Origin: Scytonema hofmannii PCC 7110
GTDB taxonomy: Bacteria > Cyanobacteriota > Cyanobacteriia > Cyanobacteriales > Nostocaceae
Reading direction: 5' to 3'
Length of the DNA: 64,000 nucleotides
Assembly (NCBI RefSeq): GCF_000346485.2
Contig: NZ_KQ976354.1
Location: 9,163,333 to 9,227,332 of the forward strand
Part shown: in pieces, positions 1 through 8,045 of the stretch
Layout: each line of letters opens with the position of its first letter
How positions within the stretch are numbered: position 1 is the first letter of the stretch
Translations under genes and position numbers: made by a program
The notes under the pieces: generated by a model
Database searches by the model: none
What the model was told of the DNA's origin: nothing
The model's input: the letters and a program-made list of their open reading frames with translations, nothing else

Positions 1-686
1 GTTTTAGCTCGGATTAAAATTCGACTTAACTCTTCTGAAATCAATTCAAAGGTAACATTGATGCGAGCAGCTTCCTTCCCCTTCATAATAACCATAAATT
101 CACTCTGGTTACTTGATGTCTTTTTCATCTCTAATTTATTAGAGTCTATTTTTTCCCAAAAAGACTTTATTAAAGTACTATAAGATTCTGTATTTTTTTG
201 ATATTTTTGTAAAATATTTGTTAAATATTCATATTCTACTGCTAAATGATTGGGATTTTTTTTGATAAAAAACTCAAGTTCCGATAAAAATATCTTAACT
301 TGCTCCACATGAGCTAAAAATTTATTTTTTTCAAATTCTAACCAAACAGAATCTTCTATAACTGTTACTAAGCGCTGAGGATGTAATCGTGTTGTCATCA
401 CTGCATTTTCTAAATTTCTTAACATATCCTCTTGCTGATAAGCTAGCTCTAACTGTATCTGAGCTTGTTTTTCGTAGTAATCAGCGATGACTAGCCCGCT
501 CGTTGTGCCTAAAATAGCAAGACCAATTGACACAGAATATCCGTAACCAATTTTTTTAGCAATACTTAGACTATTAATGAAGTAATTGATTTTTATTTTA
601 CCAAAGAAAGATTTTAAGCCTAACTGTTTCTCTTTAGCTTTGCTTTCTAGGTTTTCCGAAGCAGAACTAGAACTGCGAAATAGCAT
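1..686 (-). CDS. N-terminal part of membrane sensor (hybrid) histidine kinase, cut by window edge
   Basis: The reverse strand reads open from an ATG at 686 to base 1 (228 codons), so only the N-terminus is here. It starts MLFRSSSSASENLESK, has a hydrophobic segment at about residues 42-62 (SIGLAILGTTSGLVIA) and then a long, charged, probably coiled-coil region with motifs such as DMLRNLENAVMTTRLHPQRL. This arrangement is that of N-terminal sensor regions of large cyanobacterial hybrid histidine kinases; the kinase part would lie beyond the window. The two PhnD-type binding proteins at 2.9-4.8 kb are on the same strand upstream, separated by an oppositely oriented porin. They could supply a ligand-loaded partner, but that is inference. 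No catalytic motif is visible, so the kinase call rests on the style of the N-terminus only. Confidence 0.6.
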   Translation of the reverse strand, partial: MLFRSSSSASENLESKAKEKQLGLKSFFGKIKINYFINSLSIAKKIGYGYSVSIGLAILGTTSGLVIADYYEKQAQIQLELAYQQEDMLRNLENAVMTTRLHPQRLVTVIEDSVWLEFEKNKFLAHVEQVKIFLSELEFFIKKNPNHLAVEYEYLTNILQKYQKNTESYSTLIKSFWEKIDSNKLEMKKTSSNQSEFMVIMKGKEAARINVTFELISEELSRILIRAK

Positions 687-1271
687 TTTTTTAACTCTTG
701 CTAAATAAGCAATCAAGAGAGTTACAAGAAGTATTAATGATGTTTTTACCTACACATAAGACCAAAACCCTGCTTTTTAAAATTCAGAATTTTGCTGTAT
801 ATGTAGGAATCCAGTTTGATTTTTAAAATCTCAGTAGGCAGGCGCTCTCACCTCTTACCTCTGTGTACTCTGCGTCTCGGCGGTTAAATAAATTATTTTT
901 AAACCGCAGAGGGCGCAGAGGAAAAAGATGAGGAATTGCCGCCTGAATCAAAATTTTATGAGCCGCCTTGACAGGGCTAGCATTGCTCACCCTACATGAC
1001 TTAAAATTTTTCATGAATAATTTAGGATCTTATATATTATTCATGTTATTTGGTAATTCCATATTAAGACAGCAGTAAGATTACGGAATTTCCTAAAAAA
1101 GAGTGTTTTCATCTATTAGTCTTAATTTCTTGAAATTCAATTCATAAAATCTTTTCTTTTGTACGTAAGTAGTTGAAAGCAGATGTCAAAAATATAAGTA
1201 GATATTCGGTTTGCATTGTAACAGTTAATTCCTAAATTATATATCTATTCTTTTGGATTACGTGTGAGCAA
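687..1271. other. Intergenic region with repeat-derived hairpin; no gene seen
   Basis: This 585-base gap separates two divergently transcribed genes and should hold both promoters. At 848-921 there is an imperfect inverted repeat made of two opposite copies of the dispersed element containing CCGCAGAG/GCGCAGAGG, which recurs at 11.8, 14.1, 18.4 and 23.1 kb. Around 1211-1240 a TTGCAT and an AT-rich TAAATTATATA could be promoter elements of the porin, but the match is weak. A short open frame on the minus strand (823-1014) consists of the repeat and is not considered a gene. Confidence 0.5.
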
Positions 1272-2906
1272 GTGATATCAAGAATTTGGCTAAATTCTTT
1301 GCTGCTCAGCCCCACTGTTACGATCGCAACCTTGGTTGTCTCACTTTCAACAGTTACAGCTGAAGTATCAGTCCCCAAGCAAAATCGACCATATAGCATA
1401 GCGGACTTTTCTCAAAACAATCAACTGCAAGTCACCTCCGTTTCTCAGTTATCTGACGTGCAAGCTACAGATTGGGCTTTTGTTGCACTACAATCTCTAA
1501 TAGAACGGTATGGTTGTATTGCTGGCTATCCTAACGGTACTTATCGCGGTAACCGGGTAATAACACGATACGAATTTGCGGCAGGGTTAAATGCTTGTTT
1601 AGATCGGGTCAATGAACTTGTTACGACTACAAGCGCCGATCTAGTCACTAAAGAAGATTTAGCCACACTTCAAAAGCTGCAAGAAGAGTTTGTCGCAGAA
1701 CTTGCTCAGCTGGGCGATGCTGCAAAGCAGCCGCTTCGCGAACGCATAAATGTGTTAGAATCTAGCACGGATGAAGCTCAAAAGAATCAGTTTTCAACCA
1801 CCACAAAACTCACTGGTGAAGCTATCTTTGCTGTGAGTGGTGTTTTTGGTAATGATGCAGCCGATAGAGACAGCAATTCAAATAACAACTCAGATTTGCA
1901 AAATAATATTATATTTAGCGACCGCCTGCGACTCAATTTTGATACTAGTTTTATTGGCAAAGACCTTTTAAGAGTCCGCTTACAAGCCAGAAATGGGACT
2001 GAGTTTCAAGGTAGTGTCACAGGTACTAGAATGACTCGTTTGGGATTTGATGGAGATGAGGATAACAAAGTCGGGCTAGATGATTTGTACTATTACTTTC
2101 CCATAGGTAATAAAGTTAAAGTTACCCTTGTTGCTGTTGAAGGTAAATTGAATGATTTTGTTGAAACCTTCAATCCCTTAGAAAGTTCTGGGAACGGTGG
2201 GATTTCTCGTTTTGGACGGTTTAACCCTATTTATCGAGCTTCTGATGGTGCAGGGTTAGGTATTAACTACGAGTTCAGCAAGTCTACTAACCTCTCTTTA
2301 GCCTATCTCGCTAGTGATGCCAAAGATTCTGCTGATAAAAATGGACTTTTTAATGGTAACTATGGTGCTTTGGCACAATTCTCCTTTAAGCCAATCAAAA
2401 ATTTAGATATAGGATTAACTTACGTTCACTCTTACTATGCAGGAGGTGGTAATAGTGGTGTCAACCTTACAGGTAACACGGGTAGCGCTAATGCTAGGAG
2501 ACCCTTTGGTAACGTCGCAACGTCAGCAGATTCTTTTGGCTTACAAACAAGCATACGTATAAACCCTAAATTTACTGTCTCTGGTTGGGTAGGCTACTCA
2601 TTTGTAGAGTCAGAAGTGAGTAGCGATCGCGCAGATATTTTGAACTATGCTGTAACTTTAGCTTTACGAGACTTGGGAGGAAAAGGCAATCTTGCTGGTC
2701 TTGTTTTTGGTATACCACCAAAAGTTGTAGAAAGCAGCCAGGTATCAGATCCAGGGACTTCTTTGCACATAGAAGGTTTTTATCGGTTACAAGTTACAGA
2801 TAAAATCTCCATTACCCCTGGCTTATTTGTGATTACGAATCCAGAACATAACAACAACAATGATAGTATTTTTGTGGGAGTTATTCGGACAACTTTCAAG
2901 TTTTAA
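1272..2906 (+). CDS. Iron-uptake type outer-membrane porin (SLH domain + OprB-like barrel)
   Basis: 544 residues. The N-terminus has a signal peptide (hydrophobic to about residue 30, TVTAEVS cleavage region). Residues about 55-115 form one SLH domain (VSQLSDVQATDWAFVALQSL, then GCIAGYPNGTYRGNR and TRYEFAAGLNACLDR), which in cyanobacterial porins anchors to the peptidoglycan-linked polysaccharide. A short coiled coil follows (about 120-165), then a beta-rich barrel from about 175 ending in a C-terminal Phe (RTTFKF), typical for outer-membrane barrels. This order is that of the cyanobacterial Som/iron-uptake porin family, with usual length. The start is GTG at 1272; no in-frame ATG precedes the signal peptide. 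It lies between and opposite to the PhnD lipoprotein genes and the sensor kinase. Substrate is not readable from sequence; iron is the name given to the family. Confidence 0.9.
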   Translation: MISRIWLNSLLLSPTVTIATLVVSLSTVTAEVSVPKQNRPYSIADFSQNNQLQVTSVSQLSDVQATDWAFVALQSLIERYGCIAGYPNGTYRGNRVITRYEFAAGLNACLDRVNELVTTTSADLVTKEDLATLQKLQEEFVAELAQLGDAAKQPLRERINVLESSTDEAQKNQFSTTTKLTGEAIFAVSGVFGNDAADRDSNSNNNSDLQNNIIFSDRLRLNFDTSFIGKDLLRVRLQARNGTEFQGSVTGTRMTRLGFDGDEDNKVGLDDLYYYFPIGNKVKVTLVAVEGKLNDFVETFNPLESSGNGGISRFGRFNPIYRASDGAGLGINYEFSKSTNLSLAYLASDAKDSADKNGLFNGNYGALAQFSFKPIKNLDIGLTYVHSYYAGGGNSGVNLTGNTGSANARRPFGNVATSADSFGLQTSIRINPKFTVSGWVGYSFVESEVSSDRADILNYAVTLALRDLGGKGNLAGLVFGIPPKVVESSQVSDPGTSLHIEGFYRLQVTDKISITPGLFVITNPEHNNNNDSIFVGVIRTTFKF

Positions 2907-2907
2907 C

Positions 2908-2941
2908 AGCCCACTCCCCACTCCCTACTCCCTACTCCCTA
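2908..2941. repeat. ACTCCCT heptanucleotide tandem repeat
   Basis: Between the convergent porin and PhnD genes lie four to five 7-base units (CCCACTCCCTACTCCCT type). Similar arrays occur at 24.4, 33.8, 54.0 and 57.3 kb. The array reaches the stop codon of the next gene on the minus strand. Confidence 0.85.
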
Positions 2942-3826
2942 AAAAAATGTACCTTGTCCGATCGCTCGATAAACTTCACGAATCATATTATAATCAGCAT
3001 CATTAACAGGAACCAGTTGGGATTGTTTGTATTTTTTGTTTTTGCGTCCAAGTCTCAGAGCGTGAATAAGTTTTTCTTGACTCTTTAATATGCGCGATCT
3101 AATCTGCTCCACAACAGCAGGCTCAAATTTGCTATTGAGAATAAAAACATCGTTGGGTAAGAGCGGGCTTTGCGCTACAATTGAAAACTCACTCTCTGCT
3201 TTTTTTTCTACAACTTCTCGCTCGTATGTATTGTTTGACAGTGCTGATGCATGAACTTCACCTTTTTTTAAACTCATCAAGCGCTCTTTTTCTCCCAAGT
3301 TAAAAATTTCAACATCAGACTTAGGATTTAATCCAGCATCTATCAGCATCTTCAAAGGACTAATATGGCTACCTGCTGCTCCTAAATCCCCCAAAGCAAT
3401 TTTTTTTCCTTTTAACTGTGCTAGTGACTTAATGCCACTTTTGCGAGAAACAATGATGAGTGAGTGATAATTTGGACGCGTAATAGCAGTCAGAGGAATA
3501 GCTTTAGTTCTTGCACGTATAATCACATACTCAGATGGACCAACTAAAACAAGATCGACCCGATCCAACTGTAAAGCAGTTGCAGCAGCAACGTAATTTT
3601 CAACTGGAACAAACTCTACCGTTGTTTCTAATACCTGTTCGAGTGCTGTTTTAAAATCACCAAAACTCTGCTGTATTTCTTCTAATTTTTTGTCGTCTGT
3701 CACTGTAAATCTTAGCTTTTTAGGCAAAGTTACGGGAGATATTTGAGAAGAATTATTATAAGTATTGACTGTCGTACAACCAACAAGAAATAGTAAAAAA
3801 TTGTCAATAAAATTTCGTCTTTTCAT
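2939..3826 (-). CDS. PhnD-type phosphate/phosphonate ABC substrate-binding lipoprotein (copy 1)
   Basis: About 295 residues. I start at ATG 3826 because it begins a lipoprotein signal MKRRNFIDNFLLFLVGC with the lipobox Cys at residue 17; the open frame extends 9 codons further upstream without a sensible signal. The mature part is a periplasmic-binding-protein type II fold of the PhnD/SsuA/transferrin class: LRFTVTDDKKLEEIQQSF, LVLVGPSEYVI, LKGKKIALGDLGAAGSH and DADYNMIREVYRAIG. It is a clear paralog of the gene just upstream (3877-4767) with a gap of about 50 bases filled by CTAACAA repeats, so both are probably cotranscribed. No permease or ATPase gene is near, which fits a ligand-sensing role beside the sensor kinase at 1-686 rather than a full transporter. 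Ligand unknown. Confidence 0.85.
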   Translation of the reverse strand: MKRRNFIDNFLLFLVGCTTVNTYNNSSQISPVTLPKKLRFTVTDDKKLEEIQQSFGDFKTALEQVLETTVEFVPVENYVAAATALQLDRVDLVLVGPSEYVIIRARTKAIPLTAITRPNYHSLIIVSRKSGIKSLAQLKGKKIALGDLGAAGSHISPLKMLIDAGLNPKSDVEIFNLGEKERLMSLKKGEVHASALSNNTYEREVVEKKAESEFSIVAQSPLLPNDVFILNSKFEPAVVEQIRSRILKSQEKLIHALRLGRKNKKYKQSQLVPVNDADYNMIREVYRAIGQGTFF

Positions 3827-3841
3827 TAAAACATTACTAAT

Positions 3842-3873
3842 AACAACTAACAATTAACAACTAACAACTAACC
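3842..3873. repeat. CTAACAA heptanucleotide tandem repeat
   Basis: About four 7-base units (AACTAAC type) fill the space between the two PhnD-like genes. The same family is at 25.15, 26.34 and 55.3 kb. Confidence 0.8.
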
Positions 3874-3876
3874 GAC

Positions 3877-4767
3877 TTAATTAATAAACTCACCTTCCCC
3901 TATTGCTTTATAAACTTCACGAATCATATTGTAATCAGCATCAACAGCCGTCATCATTTTTGAGCCTTGAAACTGCTCGTTAGCTGGGGATACCAAGATA
4001 GATTGAAGTAATTTATCTTGATATTTGAGCATCAAATTTCCTATGTGTTCCCTGAAAGCTGGATCGATATGGTTACTGACAACAAACACATCGCTAGGCA
4101 AATGCGGTCCACTCGCTATCACTGGAAATTCTGTTTCAGATAAACCTGCGTCTCTCAAAGCTTTTTCGTATCCTGAAAAAGAGCGTGCTAAAGCATCAAC
4201 TTCTCCTTTTTTCAAAGCTTCCATTCCCTTGTCTCCTAGAAAGAGAATTTTAACATCAGATTTTGGATCTAACCCAGCATCAAGAAGAAGCTTTGTAGGA
4301 TAAATATGCCCAGCAGTTCCAGCCTTTGCTCGCATAGCAATTTTTTTGCCTTTTAATTGAGATATTGATTTGATACCACTGTCAGCACGAACAGCAATGA
4401 CTGAGTGGTATTTTGGTCTTGTAATGGCAACTATAGGAACTGCTTTTGCTCTAGCATTTAAAATGACATATTCTGATGGACCGGCAAGCACTATATCCAC
4501 TTGACCTAACTGTAAAGCAGGTGCTGCTGCTATGAAACTTTCTACAGGAAAAAATTCAATTTTTATATTTAATATCTCCTCTAATACAGTCCGAAAGGCT
4601 CCATAATCTTGCTGTAGTTCTTTAAAACCTTTAACATCTGTTACCGTAAATCTTAGTTTTGTAGGTAAATTTACAACTGATTTCTTAGAAATATCATTCA
4701 GATTATTGGCCACCGTACAACCACTACTAAAAAGGAGAGAATACCAAAGAAATTTACGTCTTTTCAT
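3877..4767 (-). CDS. PhnD-type phosphate/phosphonate ABC substrate-binding lipoprotein (copy 2)
   Basis: 296 residues from ATG 4767. The N-terminus MKRRKFLWYSLLFSSGC is a lipoprotein signal with the lipobox Cys at residue 17. Family motifs match copy 1: LRFTVTDVKGFKELQQDYG, IVLAGPSEYVILNARAKA, LKGKKIAMRAKAGTAGH, LARSFSGYEKALRDAG, DADYNMIREVYKAIGEG. The two proteins are tandem duplicates that have diverged considerably in the middle. This is the upstream gene of the pair; its promoter must lie in 4768-4960. Paralog pairs next to a sensor kinase suggest detection of an oxyanion such as phosphate, phosphite or phosphonate, but the specific ligand cannot be read. Confidence 0.87.
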   Translation of the reverse strand: MKRRKFLWYSLLFSSGCTVANNLNDISKKSVVNLPTKLRFTVTDVKGFKELQQDYGAFRTVLEEILNIKIEFFPVESFIAAAPALQLGQVDIVLAGPSEYVILNARAKAVPIVAITRPKYHSVIAVRADSGIKSISQLKGKKIAMRAKAGTAGHIYPTKLLLDAGLDPKSDVKILFLGDKGMEALKKGEVDALARSFSGYEKALRDAGLSETEFPVIASGPHLPSDVFVVSNHIDPAFREHIGNLMLKYQDKLLQSILVSPANEQFQGSKMMTAVDADYNMIREVYKAIGEGEFIN

Positions 4768-4959
4768 ATATTAAAAATCTGTTTTGTACGGAGTTATAAA
4801 ATTATTTTTAACTCATAATTAATGATATAATCGTCACATAATAATGTGCTTTACTCAAAAAAAATACAGTAAGATCACTGATATTGTTAGAGCAATCCTA
4901 ATTGAATTCTGAGAAAATGCGTAGTAAACTTGTATAAGATTTAATTCATAATTCAACTC

Positions 4960-5080
4960 TAGTGATTGGAAATCGCGGCTATAGAGATCAACCCTGCGGA
5001 GGTAGGTTGTTTGAATAAAGTCCACGCAGGTGGACTTTGTTTGTATAGTCGTAAATTATATTCGCAGGATCGGTTAAATT
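4960..5080. repeat. Dispersed ~100-base folded repeat, copy A
   Basis: Outer arms ATCGCGGCTATA... and ...TTTGTATAGTCG enclose two inner hairpins (CAACCTGCGGAGGTAGGTTG-like and AAGTCCACGCAGGTGGACTT). Copies B (6844-6946) and C (38698-38805) have the same plan with different inner hairpin sequences that stay self-complementary. The rest of the gap 4768-5231 shows no gene. Confidence 0.8.
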
Positions 5081-5231
5081 GAATACAGTAAAGACAATCG
5101 CTCATGGGCGAACGCGCTCACAACGAGGGAATAAAAATGTCTTATCCCCTACTCCCTATCGTCAAGACGGTTTACACCAATTTGTTATTTATGTAAAATA
5201 ACTCGTTAATTAAGGATTCGCAAAACAATAA

Positions 5232-6833
5232 ATGGACTGGATTATCCTACTGCGATCGCTGCAGTCAGATTTTATCAAAAGATTCACATCTGGTCGTTTG
5301 CTGCATTGTGAAACAGAAGGTCAACATAGCGAATTGACAGTTATTTCTGGCGAGAGATTAAAGGCACTGCGAGAGTTTTGCTGGCAAATGGCTGAGAAAT
5401 ACAAACGTACTTCTCCGGTTCGTGATGTTTTTATCAGCAATCTCAAAGGAAAGTTAGGTGAAGAACTTGTTAAAGAACGTTTGGCAGATTTTATTACAGA
5501 AGTTGATTATGACAAACGCTTTGGTGGCGATGGCAAAGTGGATTTTACACTGACTTTTGACTCCTCGGTTGGCATTGCAGTCAAATCTCGTCATGGCAGT
5601 CTTGACAAAGCTAGATGGTCTATTAGTATAGAAGAAGTGCAAAAAAATGCAGTTGTTGTTTGCATTTTGATTCAAGAAGAGGTGAATGAAGCACAACCAG
5701 AATATCATCTCTTGTTAGCTGGCTTTCTTCCGACCCAAATGATTAAGCTTAGGACAGGCAAAGTTACATTTGGGATGGAACAATTAATGTACGGGGGTGG
5801 ATTGCGTTGCTATTTAGAACAGTTACAAACTTTTACAGATGATAACTTTCCCCGACAACAAGCTCCTATTTACAGAGATCTTCCTAAACGAGAAATTCCA
5901 GAGGTGCAACCCAAACCTCAGTTGATTAAGCCCAACTTCTATCGTGAAGAAAATAGCTATTCTCCCTCCCGGAATGAAGAATTAGGTCAGCTTTATATAA
6001 AACTGGGTGATGAATACTTTGAAAAAGGAAAGTATAGTGATGCGATCGCAGCTTACAATGAAGTTTTGCAACTCAATCCTAAAGATGTCATTATTTATTA
6101 CAAACGCGGTTTAGCCCGCTATCATTTGGGAGATTATGAAGGTGCGATCGCTGATTACTCTCAAGCTATTAGAATAAATCCTTATTACGGTAAAGTTTAT
6201 ATCAGAAGCGGTTTAGCTCGGTATCACTTGGGAGACTATGAAGGTGCGATCGCTGATTACTCTCAAGCTATTAGGATAAATCCCAATGACGCCTTTGCTT
6301 ACAAAAACCGTGCTGATGTGCGTTCTCATATAGGCGATCGTCAAGGCGCATTAGAAGATTATACTCAAGCAATGAAAATGAATCCAAGCTTGCTAAAAGA
6401 TAAGCAAGGATTTTCCCAAGTTGTTGAAGTTCAGCCCACCGATGCAGACAGTTATAAAAAGCGGGGTCACTCTCGTCACGATCTGGGGGATTATAAAGGA
6501 GCGATTGAGGATTACACTCAAGCAATTAAGAAAAATCCTCAAGATATTAAGATTCTTTACCACCGTGCTAATGCTCGTTACGATCTAGCAGATTACGAAG
6601 AAGCTATTAAGGATTACACTAAAGTTATTCACAATAATTCTCATGATGCTGATGCTTATTTCAACCGAGGTCATGCTCATTTGAATTTGGGAAATAAGCA
6701 AGAAGCCCTAGAAGATTTTCAGAGAGCCGCAGATTTTTATCGCAAAGAAGGTAAACTAGAAGAGCACAAAAATGCACGGGAAAGAGTTCTCGATCTAGAA
6801 ATAGAAGACTCATTAGATATTTTAAATTTTTAG
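5232..6833 (+). CDS. PD-(D/E)XK-like domain fused to TPR repeats
   Basis: 533 residues. Residues 70-120 look like a restriction-endonuclease fold: NLKGKLGEELVKERL (E77/E78), GDGKVDFTL (D104) and VGIAVKSR (K118). The second acidic residue of the usual D...ExK is Ala here, so activity is uncertain. Residues about 225-250 are a linker; residues 250-520 hold about seven TPR units (consensus GDYEGAIADYSQAIRINP), i.e. a protein-interaction scaffold. Two neighbouring TPR units are nearly identical in DNA (6105-6180 and 6210-6285), a sign of recent internal duplication. HIP1-type GCGATCGC sites occur in the TPR part. No signal peptide, so cytoplasmic. Neighbours give no hint. Possible roles are a nuclease effector recruited by TPRs or a regulatory protein with an inactive nuclease fold. 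Confidence 0.7.
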   Translation: MDWIILLRSLQSDFIKRFTSGRLLHCETEGQHSELTVISGERLKALREFCWQMAEKYKRTSPVRDVFISNLKGKLGEELVKERLADFITEVDYDKRFGGDGKVDFTLTFDSSVGIAVKSRHGSLDKARWSISIEEVQKNAVVVCILIQEEVNEAQPEYHLLLAGFLPTQMIKLRTGKVTFGMEQLMYGGGLRCYLEQLQTFTDDNFPRQQAPIYRDLPKREIPEVQPKPQLIKPNFYREENSYSPSRNEELGQLYIKLGDEYFEKGKYSDAIAAYNEVLQLNPKDVIIYYKRGLARYHLGDYEGAIADYSQAIRINPYYGKVYIRSGLARYHLGDYEGAIADYSQAIRINPNDAFAYKNRADVRSHIGDRQGALEDYTQAMKMNPSLLKDKQGFSQVVEVQPTDADSYKKRGHSRHDLGDYKGAIEDYTQAIKKNPQDIKILYHRANARYDLADYEEAIKDYTKVIHNNSHDADAYFNRGHAHLNLGNKQEALEDFQRAADFYRKEGKLEEHKNARERVLDLEIEDSLDILNF

Positions 6834-6843
6834 CCCAGTCTCA

Positions 6844-6946
6844 TAGAATTCGCGGCTATACAGACAAAACCCACCTACGTGGGTTTTTTTATCTTATATA
6901 GTCCGCGTAGGCGGACTTCGTTTGTGTAGTAGCGAATTCCATTCGC
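6844..6946. repeat. Dispersed ~100-base folded repeat, copy B (convergent gene gap)
   Basis: Arms GAATTCGCGGCTATACAGAC and GTTTGTGTAGTAGCGAATTC flank two perfect inner hairpins, AACCCACCTACGTGGGTT followed by T7, and AGTCCGCGTAGGCGGACT. It sits between the convergent TPR and PRC-barrel genes and could act as a terminator for both. Confidence 0.8.
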
Positions 6947-6983
6947 CCACTACCTTTGAAAGATAGCTACAACGCTAAATCAA

Positions 6984-7988
6984 TTAATACCCGCCTTCTT
7001 CTTCGTACTCTGGCTGTCTTTCCTTAACCTTCTTAGGAATATTCACGGGTTTTGGTGGTTCGTCATCAGCCCAAGCATCGCGATCTAAATCGTCGTCATA
7101 ATCGTCATACTCAGTGCTGTATGGCTTGGGGTTTTTGGGCTTTGATTCGTACTTTGCTTGTGCCTTGTACTTATCTTGACCCGTTGCTTCACTCCAATTA
7201 TCTTCTTCCTCTTCTTCTTCGTACTGAACGGATTCGTACTGCCGTGCTTCCATCACCCGACGCTGAGGACGTTCTTCTTCATAATAATCCTCATCCCATT
7301 GCTCCTCCATGACAGGTTCGGGTGCGCGGGTAATTTTTGGCTTTGGTTGCTCTAATGGAACGCCTGGTGGTAATTGATTGCTTGGTGCTATGGTGCGGGA
7401 AGCATAGCCTGTACCATATTCTTCCGCTTCTTCACGGTCCCAAGGTGCTCTCCCAATACCCAAACGCTCTAACAAACCAACTGTCAGCTGGGTGACTCGT
7501 TCTTCTGCGCCTTCAAATACAATCAGTCGATTTGGTCCCGTGCTGACAATTTCGTCTACCGAAATCTCGTAAGTGCTCAGAAATTGGTCGGGGATTTGCG
7601 GTAGCCCTAAAGACGCAATTGTGATGGCGTAAATCTTTCCTGTTTCCCCGTTGAACTTGAAGCCCCGGACTTTACCCAACACGTCTCCTGTTTCTGTGAT
7701 GACTTCCCAGGTGACTATGTTGCTGTAAGATTCGACTTCAATATCCTCTATGACATCTTCATTATCAACCAAGATGACATCGCCAATCTGGTTGATGTTA
7801 TTAAGATACATATAACGTGGCACGCCAGAAATAGAGATCAGGCTGTCTCGCAAGCTTAGAGCCACAACCTCTCGCTGATCGACATCAACCCAAACTTGGC
7901 TGATAATGCCAAGCCGTTTGCCGTTATCGCGGGTGATTACCTGGGTGTTTAAAATATCGGAACGTCTAATAATTTGTTCAGAGGTCAT
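6984..7988 (-). CDS. PRC-barrel domain protein with acidic C-terminal tail
   Basis: 334 residues from ATG 7988. Two PRC-barrel modules are visible: residues about 5-80 (IIRRSDILNTQVITRDNGKRLGIISQVWVD, EVVALSLRD) and about 85-170 (VVTWEVITETGDVLGKVRGF, GKIYAITIASLG). From about residue 195 the protein becomes a low-complexity, Glu/Asp/Tyr/Pro-rich tail (EEDYYEEERPQRRV, EEEEEED, YDDYDDDLDRDAW). PRC-barrels bind proteins or RNA and occur in RimM and photosynthetic reaction centre H subunits. The gene starts 57 bases after the smc stop codon on the same strand, so the two are likely an operon, which suggests a link to chromosome organisation or simply shared expression. Function unknown. Confidence 0.85.
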   Translation of the reverse strand: MTSEQIIRRSDILNTQVITRDNGKRLGIISQVWVDVDQREVVALSLRDSLISISGVPRYMYLNNINQIGDVILVDNEDVIEDIEVESYSNIVTWEVITETGDVLGKVRGFKFNGETGKIYAITIASLGLPQIPDQFLSTYEISVDEIVSTGPNRLIVFEGAEERVTQLTVGLLERLGIGRAPWDREEAEEYGTGYASRTIAPSNQLPPGVPLEQPKPKITRAPEPVMEEQWDEDYYEEERPQRRVMEARQYESVQYEEEEEEDNWSEATGQDKYKAQAKYESKPKNPKPYSTEYDDYDDDLDRDAWADDEPPKPVNIPKKVKERQPEYEEEGGY

Positions 7989-8045
7989 TATATACCGAGT
8001 CCTGATCTCGAATCCGGTTGTCTATACACTATTATTATCAAAAAC

